Positions 1 through 8,509 of a stretch of DNA of 64,000 nucleotides are shown here, piece by piece (the first letter of the stretch is position 1; each line of letters opens with the position of its first letter). Origin of the DNA: Mucilaginibacter frigoritolerans. Lineage in GTDB: Bacteria > Bacteroidota > Bacteroidia > Sphingobacteriales > Sphingobacteriaceae. A program made the position numbers and the translations under genes. The stretch covers positions 1-64,000 of the forward strand of contig NZ_VLLI01000001.1 of NCBI RefSeq assembly GCF_007830615.1. The letters are read 5' to 3'. Below the pieces are notes generated by a model. That model was not told the DNA's origin, made no database searches, and saw only the letters and a list, made by a program, of their open reading frames with translations.

Positions 1-207
1 TTTCTTCGTGAATGGAAATGGTGAGTAGCAGGTAGCAATACCTTGCTACTCGCAAACACCAAACAAACAGATAATCAAAATGATACTGTTGTCTTTTCAA
101 TTACTTACTTCTTTCAATCATTGTCTTAGATAGGAGATAATAGATGTGAGACATGAGATAAAATCTCAATACTCAGATCTTGATACTCAAATCTAATTAA
201 AATATTC
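1..207. other. Spacer upstream of the 5S rRNA gene
   Basis: This is the stretch before the 5S gene, presumably the 23S-5S internal spacer of an rRNA operon; no 23S 3' end is recognisable in it. A hairpin at about 23-51 pairs GAGTAGCA with TGCTACTC and could be a processing stalk. The second half holds a dispersed repeat listed separately. No coding potential is seen. Confidence 0.5.
129..196. repeat. Dispersed GAGAT-type inverted repeat, copy 1
   Basis: The left arm (about 135-159) is rich in GAGAT/TGAGA words and is followed by a loosely complementary right arm (about 163-195). The left arm matches the reverse complement of the right arm of the repeat after ftsZ (55421-55450) at about 23 of 27 positions by hand alignment, so both belong to one family. 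Function is unknown; it may be a passive extragenic repeat or a folded RNA segment. Confidence 0.5.
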
Positions 208-208
208 A

Positions 209-316
<108 letters not shown>

Positions 317-328
317 TTTTATCGCTTA

Positions 329-358
329 AGCTCTTGTTCTAATGAACAAGGGCTTTTT
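329..358 (+). terminator. rRNA operon terminator
   Basis: An 11-base-pair stem (AGCTCTTGTTC with GAACAAGGGCT, one G-U pair) and a four-base loop are followed directly by five T. It sits just behind the 5S gene, the expected place for rho-independent termination of the rRNA operon. Confidence 0.85.
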
Positions 359-1117
359 GCGTTTTATAAGGCTGGGTTCTTACTGAACTACACCAGCCTG
401 AGCTCAATACCCTATCAGACAGAATAATCCCTCCCATTCTGTGCTTGTCCCGTCCCAGGGAAACATGACACAGAATGAAACACGCGGGTCAGCAAAATCA
501 GCCCGTCATTGTAAATCAGTAAGTTAACTTTAGCTATGGGCCAAGGTGGGACAAAATGGGCCGAAAAAATGCCTGTTTTAGTGAAATCAAATTCCCAAAT
601 GGGACAAGATCAATAGAACAAGGGACAATATTTGAGAACTTTGAATAGCAGAGGCGGAAAAGCATAAATTATACCTCTTATTAAGTGTTGAAGATTTCAA
701 CGTTATGGCACAAGTGAGAAGTGCTTAGGTCTACGCTTTAAAGAGCTTATCTTTTTATAAATATTAAAGCTGCAAGTGAAAAAATACTAGCTATTTCAAA
801 TACATAGCATAAGACATTGAAATAGCTAGCTTACTTTTTGTTCCTGAATGATATTGTTATCAAGTTCAGAAACAAGCCGGTAAATGCTGTCACTCATATA
901 TAAAGATCATTTGAGAAGTAGGAACTTTTCTATCACCCGTATCCGGAGTATTTGTTTTATTACAAATATATAGCAAAACACAAAATCCCGTAAAGACCCA
1001 GAAAGAGGGTTTATTGATAGTTGCCATTCAGGCAGTAAGGGGGGCTTCTATTTTTCTTTCAATGGGGTACTATTAGATAATGAAGTATCTAATCTAAATA
1101 TAGAAGAAATATAAGAC
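359..1117. other. Gene-free region between the rRNA operon and the polysaccharide operon
   Basis: No convincing reading frame is seen on either strand over about 750 bases. A hairpin at about 369-398 pairs AGGCTGG with CCAGCCT around an inner GTTC/GAAC stem. Its minus-strand reading has a tRNA D-arm-like word (TGTAGTTCAGTAAGAAC), but there is no complete tRNA. The word TGGGACAA occurs at about 547 and 600, with the variant AGGGACAA at 621. A terminator-like hairpin at 787-829 is listed separately. The stretch may be decayed mobile DNA, but nothing proves it. Confidence 0.5.
787..829 (-). terminator. Likely terminator of the polysaccharide operon
   Basis: A perfect 13-base-pair stem (CTAGCTATTTCAA and its complement) surrounds a 17-base loop. 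Read on the minus strand it is followed by TATTTTTT; on the plus strand by CTTACTTTTTG. It lies about 290 bases behind the last gene of the minus-strand operon and could work in both directions. Confidence 0.6.
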
Positions 1118-2680
1118 TTATTGATCAAACACTTTATACAATATCCAATCATTAGTTTCGAAAACCCTTCTGAGCTTTAATGCGCTATTAGAATTTTTAA
1201 TAACAGGTATATACTTATTGTTGAGCTCTGTAAAGCCGGTCACTTCATTTTTTTCTGTTGCCAGCAATACATAATTATCGTACTTATCGGGAGCTTCTAT
1301 GGCGCTTAAAAATGCGCCTTCATAGGGCAAGGTAAGCTTGTGCAGGTTGTCGGTAAAAGCAACTACCGGGTAAGCAATAGCATCATCAATTAAAACATGC
1401 GCATCATTAGGCAAATGATTTAAATAATTTGCCAAATCGCGGTTTTCATCTTGTCTTGCATCAGGAGTTCTGTTAAACAGTATGTTACTAAAGATACGTT
1501 CTTCACGGATTGATGAGTTTTGAAGGAAAAAATATCCGGTATAAAGCTGCATAAGTGCTAGAACTCCAACAATTAGTTTTAGTACTTCCTGATTTTTTAC
1601 AGTTTTAGATTTGTAAATAATACATAAAAGCGATAATATCAGGAAGATTAAATAATACTCATGAGCCAGAAATACTTTCTCGTACTTAATGTGCAAGAAC
1701 TCAACAAAAGCAAAAGGAGTTAACAGGGTTAACATCTGATAAGTGCTGTTTTTAAATAAATAAACAGCAACTAGTATAAGCGGGCAAAAGATGATAATTC
1801 TGGCCGAAAGCAATATGGAAGTTTCGGGTAATTGATAAATAGCTGTGGTTGATAATTGATCAAAGCTAAGTTTATCAGCCAAAACACGCCATGTTGCATA
1901 TGGGCTTTCATCAAAATAATTTAAATCCTGTGCGTGGGTTAAGTTTAATAATTTGTAGCATACCACACAAGCTAATGGCAAAATGAACAATATAATATAG
2001 AGGGCAAATGTTTTGTTTATGAGTTTACGACGTAATGATGGATTATTGAAACTTTGGAAAAGTCTGAATATGGATTCCTGTTCACCTAGTTTTAAACTTT
2101 TTACAGTTATAGATAATACAAGTGGGATAAAGAATAAAGTAAGCCAAATGAACTTATAATCGCAAAATATGAGCATTACAAGGCAGATACTTGCTATAGA
2201 TACGTGGAATGTAGTATTTGATCTGTAAAATTGAAGCAGATTGAAAAAGAAAAGCAGGAAAAATACCAATACCATAGCAACTGATTTTCCTGAACATGCC
2301 GCATACAGTATACCGGGATGCAGTGTGAAAATTAGTAGTAATATAAACAGGTAAAAAGTATCTTCTAAAGTAGTTAAAACTGTGCTTGCCAGTATATAAA
2401 AAAGAATGGCAGTACATAATGCAGATGCAATTACCGGGGCAATCTGGGCGTTTATTGCCGAAAATATAAATGACAAATAAAATGGTAAAATAGGAGCCGT
2501 TAAGCCCATTACTTTTAAACGGTTGCCAAAGCCTTCAAGAACAATTTTTGTTTTTTCAATATAAAACAGCCCTTCCTGGCTAAAATAGCCCAACCTGTTT
2601 AAGTAAATACCCATTAACAGGTAATAAACACCCAGTAATATGGTAAGCGGTAACAGATATTTAGTTGGATTAGTTTTCAT
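1118..2680 (-). CDS. Polytopic membrane protein of the exopolysaccharide operon
   Basis: This 520-residue protein is not assigned to a named family. It has about ten or more hydrophobic segments spread over residues 7-400, then a soluble tail of about 115 residues beginning near the RTPDARQDENRDLANYL stretch. That plan, a multi-pass membrane half and an extracytoplasmic C-terminal domain, resembles GT-C glycosyltransferases such as ArnT/PMT-like proteins. However, I see no clear acidic catalytic motif in the first loop, so this is only a structural analogy. Its start codon overlaps the stop of the upstream glycosyltransferase gene as ATGA, so the two are translationally coupled and probably act together. 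Possible roles are transfer of a substituent or help with export. It is the last gene of the operon, with a terminator-like hairpin behind it. Confidence 0.75.
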   Translation of the reverse strand: MKTNPTKYLLPLTILLGVYYLLMGIYLNRLGYFSQEGLFYIEKTKIVLEGFGNRLKVMGLTAPILPFYLSFIFSAINAQIAPVIASALCTAILFYILASTVLTTLEDTFYLFILLLIFTLHPGILYAACSGKSVAMVLVFFLLFFFNLLQFYRSNTTFHVSIASICLVMLIFCDYKFIWLTLFFIPLVLSITVKSLKLGEQESIFRLFQSFNNPSLRRKLINKTFALYIILFILPLACVVCYKLLNLTHAQDLNYFDESPYATWRVLADKLSFDQLSTTAIYQLPETSILLSARIIIFCPLILVAVYLFKNSTYQMLTLLTPFAFVEFLHIKYEKVFLAHEYYLIFLILSLLCIIYKSKTVKNQEVLKLIVGVLALMQLYTGYFFLQNSSIREERIFSNILFNRTPDARQDENRDLANYLNHLPNDAHVLIDDAIAYPVVAFTDNLHKLTLPYEGAFLSAIEAPDKYDNYVLLATEKNEVTGFTELNNKYIPVIKNSNSALKLRRVFETNDWILYKVFDQ

Positions 2681-4515
2681 TTAACAATGTTTGTTGGACT
2701 ATTTACCTTACTTAAACCATGCTCCGTTTTTTCCCAATAAAAAGGCTTAACTACCAACTGGTACAGTCCTTTAAAAGCAGCAATAGAGTGCATAAGCCAA
2801 TAAACCGGGTTAGCTATTGCAAACAATATCAATTCATAATAACGCCGTTTAAACACCGCCATCATATTAATATAAATCATCAATATGTTTCCAACCATTA
2901 GGTTAAAAATAGACATAAATAGTACCCAATCCGGGAATAATGACCTGATGGTTGATAAATCAAATATCAGATAGCTGATAAAAATGGCAAGCAGGAAAGG
3001 ATAAACTAAAAAAGTTAATGGTGTTGCTCCGATAAAGAAGTTAAAACCCAGAAAGCCTTTCCAGCCTAATTTGCGCCATAATGCTATCGGGTTACGCATG
3101 TGTACAAGGTAGGTTTGCATATAACCTTTAATCCACCTTGAGCGCTGCCGAATCCAGTTAAATGGCTCATTGTTAGCCTCTTCATAAGTGGTTGAGTTTA
3201 CAACTGCTATTTTGTATCCTTTTGCATAAGCTCTAAGCCCTAAATCAGCATCTTCCGTTACATTGAATGGATCCCATGCACCTAATTCAACCAGGTTTTC
3301 GAGTTTAAAATGGTTGCTTGTACCGCCTAAAGGAATTGGGATATCTAAGGTATCCAGGCCCGGTAGCATATAATCAAACCAGTAAGAATATTCCAGTGTA
3401 AACATCCTGGTAAGGAAATTTTCGTTCCTGTTAAAGTAATTTAAAGCACTTTGGATACAAATATAGTTCGACGGTAAATTATTAAACATCGAAACTATCT
3501 TTTTGAGCTGATCTGTGTCTGGAATATCCTCAGCATCGTAAATAGTTAAATATTTACCCCTTGAAAAGTGTAAGCCGTAATTACATGCCTTGGGCTTTGT
3601 TTTAGGCATGTGAAAAGGCACAACCACAACTTCAAAAATGGCCGGGAAATCGAGGTTTTTAACGGCATTTAGTGTTTTGTCGTCATCTTCTTCTATAAGC
3701 AGTTTAATGTCCAGCATTTCGCGTGGGTAATCAAGTGCTTGCAAGTTCCAAATAAGCTTTTTAATTAGCTTGTCTTCTTTGTATACTGGTAATAAAATAG
3801 TGTAAATGGGTAAGTCTTCGGTCTTTAAAAGTTTTAAATCTTCCCGGGTTACTGCCTGATGTAACTCAAATCGTGATCCTACAAGAGCAAGGAATAGCTT
3901 GAATAATATGGCAACCAGGAAAAAGAAACTGATAATTACATTTATGGTGATGGATGTATTTTTAAAATTGATCATCAATCCAATCACAACAAGTGCCAGA
4001 AAACCAAAAAGGAATACTAATTGCGATGATGTAAATGTGATAAAGGCTGAACTATTGGGATCGCGCTTTAATAATTCAAAAACTGCTGATTTTACATATT
4101 TATCGCCCAGTAGTTTATGACTTAACCATACAATATCAAGGTCTGACGCAACAATTATTTCAGGCTCACAATCATAAGTAAAGCGTATGTAATCGAGAAA
4201 TAACTGGTTGCTTGGGTCGGACATTATGGTTACAACCCGATTGTTTTCGATGCGTAAAGGCAGAGCAACATGCTGATCGGCAAATTTGAGTTCAATTTTG
4301 CTCAATACTTCAGTATCAAAAGGGAGTTCCCTGATCTGCTTAAATTCATATCCGGCATTTATTAATGAGCGTTCATAATTTTTGCGTGATATGTAACCAA
4401 AATTGAGTGCTATTTTAATGAATGAAAGCCCGGACGTGGCTGATAAATTATCAATCTTTTCCCGATCATGTTGAGATATAAAGCCGTCATTAATCAAAAT
4501 TTCGGGGATTGACAT
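2677..4515 (-). CDS. Glycosyltransferase family 2 with N-terminal MshEN (GspE-N) module
   Basis: Processive-type inner-membrane glycosyltransferase, 612 residues. Residues 1-140 look like the MshEN/T2SSE_N fold: two similar helical repeats (around IPEILINDGFIS and FIKIALNFGYIS) followed by LPFDTEVL and a PLRIENNRVVTIMSDP stretch typical of GspE N-termini. Two membrane helices follow at about 163-183 and 189-213. The GT2 domain spans about 235-465 with DAED (327-330), TED (420-422) and QRSRW (457-461), the motifs of cellulose synthase-like enzymes. More membrane helices lie after 485. There is no PilZ domain. Known MshEN domains bind c-di-GMP, and E. coli NfrB joins GT2 to MshEN at the other end. 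It probably polymerises and exports a polysaccharide with the BcsB-like partner encoded just upstream. Substrate is unknown. The start at 4515 is supported by the module beginning at residue 2. Confidence 0.9.
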   Translation of the reverse strand: MSIPEILINDGFISQHDREKIDNLSATSGLSFIKIALNFGYISRKNYERSLINAGYEFKQIRELPFDTEVLSKIELKFADQHVALPLRIENNRVVTIMSDPSNQLFLDYIRFTYDCEPEIIVASDLDIVWLSHKLLGDKYVKSAVFELLKRDPNSSAFITFTSSQLVFLFGFLALVVIGLMINFKNTSITINVIISFFFLVAILFKLFLALVGSRFELHQAVTREDLKLLKTEDLPIYTILLPVYKEDKLIKKLIWNLQALDYPREMLDIKLLIEEDDDKTLNAVKNLDFPAIFEVVVVPFHMPKTKPKACNYGLHFSRGKYLTIYDAEDIPDTDQLKKIVSMFNNLPSNYICIQSALNYFNRNENFLTRMFTLEYSYWFDYMLPGLDTLDIPIPLGGTSNHFKLENLVELGAWDPFNVTEDADLGLRAYAKGYKIAVVNSTTYEEANNEPFNWIRQRSRWIKGYMQTYLVHMRNPIALWRKLGWKGFLGFNFFIGATPLTFLVYPFLLAIFISYLIFDLSTIRSLFPDWVLFMSIFNLMVGNILMIYINMMAVFKRRYYELILFAIANPVYWLMHSIAAFKGLYQLVVKPFYWEKTEHGLSKVNSPTNIVK

Positions 4516-4552
4516 ATTTATTTTGTTTCGGTAAAGTTTAAAAACATTTATG

Positions 4553-4589
4553 AAGTAAGCTTAACCCTTAAGTTTGGTTAAGCTTACTT
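4553..4589 (-). other. Intercistronic hairpin
   Basis: A perfect 14-base-pair stem (AAGTAAGCTTAACC and its complement) has a nine-base loop. It lies between the BcsB-like gene and the glycosyltransferase gene, 38 bases before the latter's start. Neither strand has a T run next to it, so it is more likely an mRNA-stability, attenuation or processing element than a strong terminator. Confidence 0.5.
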
Positions 4590-4615
4590 ATTTAATTGAA
4601 ATGTGACTACTTAAA

Positions 4616-6703
4616 TTAGTCGTTATATAATTCCTGTGACCTTTGAACTCTTGAACGTACAAACAGGAATGAAAGTAATATCAATATTAATATGCCCAGC
4701 AGTATGTATAAGTTGTAATTGTCCCAAAACTTTGTTAGTGTGCTTTTGGCATCAACATACTCAAGGTTTCCGCTTGTTTTATTAATGTTGAACAGATATT
4801 TGTTTGAATTAATGTCAGTTACGCAAACGTTACTTGATAATGTTGACAATTGTTCGGTTATTGATTTAGATGCAGCTAAAAGAGCTTCTGACTGATGCGA
4901 TCCGGTTGCCGTAAGTACTAAGGTTGCATTATTGCTGCGGCCATAAAATATTTGTGCTAAGCCTGTTGATACAGTGTCAGATAAAGAATAAACTATTTTA
5001 TTATTATCTGTATTGTACAAGCGGAAATTCTGGCTGAATTTGATCGGCGCATCCGGGAATTCCTTCATTATTGGATCGTCTTTATCCAATAATGCTATAA
5101 TGTTATATTTTTTCAGATCACCTGCTTGAGCCTGTATATCGCTTGAATATACAAACTCAGGGAAATTGTTTGAATTGATATTGTTGTTCAATTCATAAAT
5201 AACTTCACCTATTGCACCTGCGGCATATTTAGCAATATTTTTTGATACAATGATTCTGGTTGTACCGGTATTAAATGCTTCAGGATACTGATAAAAACTC
5301 AGATCACTTGATATAAATGGATTTTTTGATTCCAGGTAGGATTTGTCTACATCAACTTCACCAAAGAAATTGATAAAGCTGTTTTTACACTCTCCGTTAG
5401 TTGGGAAAAATCTGAATTCTGATTCGAGTGTATTGTATTTATGATGTTGATAACGATTAATTGTTATAGACGTATTTAATTTACCGGAGGCATCTAATTT
5501 TTCACTACTAATTAACAAACCGTTTAAATAGATATTAAAATATCCTCTGTCGCCCGGATTCAAACCGCTATAGGTACCAATAAATCTAATTTCAACCTCT
5601 TTAGGCGTAAAGTTAAAGTCGCTGTTTTTAAAGGTATAGGAACTTTTTAATGAGCCAATCCCCGACATGAAATCGCTTGAGCCACCAACTTGTTTCAGCG
5701 TTAATCTTGAGCGGTTTTCATCAACCGTTTTAAAATAGGTATTTTCAGCCTGGTCAATTAGCAGGTAATCGCCAAAGGTTGAGTTTAAAATATTGATATT
5801 TCCTAATGCAGTAATAGCTTTTTCATAACCGGCATTGTCATCACCGCCGCTTACAAATAATATTTCTGCAGGAACAGTTTCGACAGAAACCGTTTTTTTA
5901 GGAACCATTACTCCTTTTACATTAACCATTTGTGTTACTGTATCGGTAATGGTGCTTGTAGATTTAGAAAGATATAAAATACCTTCATTGGTTTGTGGTG
6001 TTACCTTAATCAGTTCACGTTTATTTTGAGGTAATCCATCTAAACTTCCAACCTCAATGTAGTTTTTCACACTATCAGGAAGCTGATCTGTAGAAAAAAC
6101 CAAAATTGGTTTATTTTGAGCTTTTTTAAGGCGGGCATAAGCCCAGGCAACAGCTTTTAAATCATGAAGCGAAGGGTTTTCAGGGTAAACTATAGCTCTT
6201 TTGCTTTCAAAGCAGTTGCTGATATTAACTTCAGAAACTCCATCTCTATTTTTTAGGAATGATAGGTATGAATAGTCTTTTACCTTTAACCACATTGCCG
6301 GGTTATCCAGGTCACGACAAATATCATCGCTAATGGTTAACAAAGTTTTGACCTGAATTTTCAAAAACTTGTCTGTTGAAATATCGTCACGGGTTATATT
6401 TAATACTACCTTTTGTATAGAATCCTTTGTTAAACGGGCACTGTATGCAGGTCTGTCATTCAAAATAATATTAATAAAAGAATGTTCTTTTATTAATGCC
6501 TGTGAAGGCTCAAAATATAAAACAAGCTTACCGCCATTGACTTCAACCATAGGAGAAATCTTTACATAAAATGAACTTGCACCACTCATTCCGTAAATAG
6601 CATTATCTCCATGTCCGAGTGATTTAAAGGACACAATACTTTGGGCCAATGATGCCTTACTTAAAAGAAATACAAGGGCTAATAAGGTTAAAAATTTGTT
6701 CAT
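4616..6703 (-). CDS. BcsB-like periplasmic subunit of a polysaccharide synthase
   Basis: Residues 1-20 form a signal peptide ending at SLAQS. The long beta-rich periplasmic body (about 21-655) has a BcsB-like layout of alternating carbohydrate-binding-like and flavodoxin-like segments, for example the GGKLVLYFEPSQAL and FLKIQVKTLLTISDDICRD stretches. A single C-terminal membrane helix lies at about 662-685 and ends in positive residues (RSRVQRSQ). BcsB proteins anchor next to the BcsA synthase and guide the emerging polymer through the periplasm. At 695 residues it is close to the family's usual length. It is encoded 13 bases behind the histidine kinase gene and ahead of the MshEN-GT2 gene, its likely partner. 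The assignment rests on layout and context; the exact polymer (cellulose or another beta-glycan) is not established. Confidence 0.75.
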   Translation of the reverse strand: MNKFLTLLALVFLLSKASLAQSIVSFKSLGHGDNAIYGMSGASSFYVKISPMVEVNGGKLVLYFEPSQALIKEHSFINIILNDRPAYSARLTKDSIQKVVLNITRDDISTDKFLKIQVKTLLTISDDICRDLDNPAMWLKVKDYSYLSFLKNRDGVSEVNISNCFESKRAIVYPENPSLHDLKAVAWAYARLKKAQNKPILVFSTDQLPDSVKNYIEVGSLDGLPQNKRELIKVTPQTNEGILYLSKSTSTITDTVTQMVNVKGVMVPKKTVSVETVPAEILFVSGGDDNAGYEKAITALGNINILNSTFGDYLLIDQAENTYFKTVDENRSRLTLKQVGGSSDFMSGIGSLKSSYTFKNSDFNFTPKEVEIRFIGTYSGLNPGDRGYFNIYLNGLLISSEKLDASGKLNTSITINRYQHHKYNTLESEFRFFPTNGECKNSFINFFGEVDVDKSYLESKNPFISSDLSFYQYPEAFNTGTTRIIVSKNIAKYAAGAIGEVIYELNNNINSNNFPEFVYSSDIQAQAGDLKKYNIIALLDKDDPIMKEFPDAPIKFSQNFRLYNTDNNKIVYSLSDTVSTGLAQIFYGRSNNATLVLTATGSHQSEALLAASKSITEQLSTLSSNVCVTDINSNKYLFNINKTSGNLEYVDAKSTLTKFWDNYNLYILLGILILILLSFLFVRSRVQRSQELYND

Positions 6704-6716
6704 TGGTTTGTTAATA

Positions 6717-8063
6717 TTAATTTATAACGTGAAATTCAACTCTAAAATAATTGCCATTTTCATCACTGCGATACATAATTTCGCCCCCCATCTCCTGTGT
6801 CATTAGTTTCGCAATGGACAGACCCAGACCGAGCCTGCTCTCCACATGGCCTGATGCTTCGCTTAACGTTTTTAATTTGTTAAACATCATATCAAGTTCT
6901 TCCATGCCTATTGATATACCTTCATCAATAATCTCAAACACAAATTTTTGACGATGTAAGCTGGTTACTACGCGGATATTATTGTTTGTTTGAGAAAATT
7001 TAATTGCATTTGATAAAAGATTCTGAAATACCTGCCCCGAAAAAACTTTATCAAGATTAACATGTAGGGGGAGTTTTAATATATTATCAATCAAATGAAT
7101 GTTTTTCATCTGTGCAGTTTCAACCAAGCCTTTAAATACATGTAAAACTTCAGCATTGATATCAAAGGTTTCCAGATTAAATTTCATTTCCTGCGATTCA
7201 ATCTCTTTCACATCCATCAACTTATTAAGCAGGTATTGCATTTTTTCTGATGACTCAGAAATATAACCTATCAATTCAAGCTGATCTGCACTTAGTCGGT
7301 AATCCTCATCTTTTAGCATGTTATTGCTCATAATAATTGAGCCTACCAGGTTTTTAAGATCATGCCCAGCAATATTAATAAAACTATTTTTTTGATTATC
7401 CAGTTTTCTTAATTGTTCATACTGTGCGTCAATAATATTATTCTTTTCGGCAATATCGTGATTTTGATTTTTCAGTTGTTCGTTTGATTTGGTGATGAGT
7501 ATTTGAGAACGTACATCGCGCACAATTACTTTATAACGAGCACCAGGTATTAAACAAGAAATTAAGATAATAATAAAGAAGAACTGTCCACCGTTGGTAA
7601 TAATCAGGTCTGAAGTATATTGGTTAAATATTTTAAAAAATATAGCTAGTAATAATATAGCTACCAAACCTTGTATAATTGAATTATACGGCTCCCAGAA
7701 CACCATCATGTTAAAAAAGAGAATGAGGGCAGAGAAAACCAGGAAATAGATGTTAATGTCCTGAACATCTACAATATTACACTCTACAGCTGATGTGAGT
7801 GACAATAGAAAAAGGGTAATATGAAGTAATATGCGGTAATCGTAATTTTTACGCTGGAAAATGCTGTATAAGGAATATATAATAATATCAGTAATGGCTC
7901 TTACAATCAGGAACTGTAGCCAGATTGAATTGGCAAAAATAATGTCAATGATAAAAATTAAGGGGTAGGTAAATAAAATCATCCAGATAATATTATTAGT
8001 CTGGTACCAGGCCTTTTTTGATATCTCTTTTGAAAACTCTTCTTGGGTTATTTGAACAAACAT
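6717..8063 (-). CDS. Membrane sensor histidine kinase
   Basis: 448 residues. About six membrane helices fill residues 25-175 with no recognisable periplasmic sensor, so the signal may be sensed in the membrane. A coiled-coil linker (about 180-225) leads to the dimerisation and phosphoacceptor helix with AGHDLKNL, His234 being the likely phosphorylation site. The ATPase domain shows the N box (FQNLLSNAIKF, Asn352), a G1 box DEGISIG in which the usual second glycine is serine (384), and a G2 box GLGLS (412-416). No response regulator gene is seen nearby. It is the first gene of the polysaccharide operon (13 bases before the BcsB-like gene), so it may tune synthesis or be co-expressed with it. 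The start at 8063 is taken because the first membrane helix follows soon after it. Confidence 0.88.
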   Translation of the reverse strand: MFVQITQEEFSKEISKKAWYQTNNIIWMILFTYPLIFIIDIIFANSIWLQFLIVRAITDIIIYSLYSIFQRKNYDYRILLHITLFLLSLTSAVECNIVDVQDINIYFLVFSALILFFNMMVFWEPYNSIIQGLVAILLLAIFFKIFNQYTSDLIITNGGQFFFIIILISCLIPGARYKVIVRDVRSQILITKSNEQLKNQNHDIAEKNNIIDAQYEQLRKLDNQKNSFINIAGHDLKNLVGSIIMSNNMLKDEDYRLSADQLELIGYISESSEKMQYLLNKLMDVKEIESQEMKFNLETFDINAEVLHVFKGLVETAQMKNIHLIDNILKLPLHVNLDKVFSGQVFQNLLSNAIKFSQTNNNIRVVTSLHRQKFVFEIIDEGISIGMEELDMMFNKLKTLSEASGHVESRLGLGLSIAKLMTQEMGGEIMYRSDENGNYFRVEFHVIN

Positions 8064-8152
8064 TATTTCCTTAAATTATAATAAGATTTCGGCAACCTAT
8101 ATATTTAATTACTATAAAGTAAATGAAAATATTAAAAAGTCTACACGTGTAT

Positions 8153-8509
8153 TTATGCACATCTTAACATATTTTTCACTTTAATTATCTGATAATCATG
8201 TTTAAATCCTTTTAAAAGAAAGGAAGCATTATTTATATTAATAATATTTACTTCCCTTGCTATAGCAAAAAGCAATCCAACCACCCCAATTTCCCACTTA
8301 TTAGCATTAAAAACGGCTAAAAGCTTTAATAATATCATCATTATTTTATGGCTTAAGCAGGCACCCAATAAAGACGCTTTAAGCCAAAATACCTTGAAGT
8401 ATGTAAATTTTATACCCATAAATAACGTGAAATTGAAAGTATAAAGCTGCCGCTTACGTTTAAAGATTTCCAATCGGAACTTAACCCGATTGGGTAAATA
8501 TTTACCCAT
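8153..8509 (-). CDS. Possible small hypothetical protein
   Basis: An open frame of 118 codons, basic at the N-terminus and hydrophobic in the middle (about 50-85). I do not recognise it. Its composition (many Lys, Phe, Ile and Asn) is what AT-rich non-coding DNA can give by chance, and a perfect 18-base palindrome overlaps its first codons. It lies 89 bases ahead of the histidine kinase gene on the same strand, so it could be a leader gene of the operon or simply the upstream regulatory region. Confidence 0.3.
   Translation of the reverse strand: MGKYLPNRVKFRLEIFKRKRQLYTFNFTLFMGIKFTYFKVFWLKASLLGACLSHKIMMILLKLLAVFNANKWEIGVVGLLFAIAREVNIININNASFLLKGFKHDYQIIKVKNMLRCA
8491..8508. promoter_or_regulatory. 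18-base perfect palindrome, possible operator
   Basis: TGGGTAAATATTTACCCA is a perfect inverted repeat, a usual shape for the site of a dimeric regulator. It lies about 430 bases ahead of the histidine kinase start. No regulator gene is seen next to it, and its function is inferred only from symmetry. Confidence 0.35.

Noticed and set aside
369..398. tRNA gene on the minus strand behind the 5S gene
   Set aside because: Only a D-arm-like word and a short hairpin are present. The anticodon arm, T-arm and acceptor pairing are missing.
2154..2417. Short open frame on the minus strand inside the membrane protein gene
   Set aside because: It lies in another frame of a well-supported gene and has no start signal or protein-like composition.
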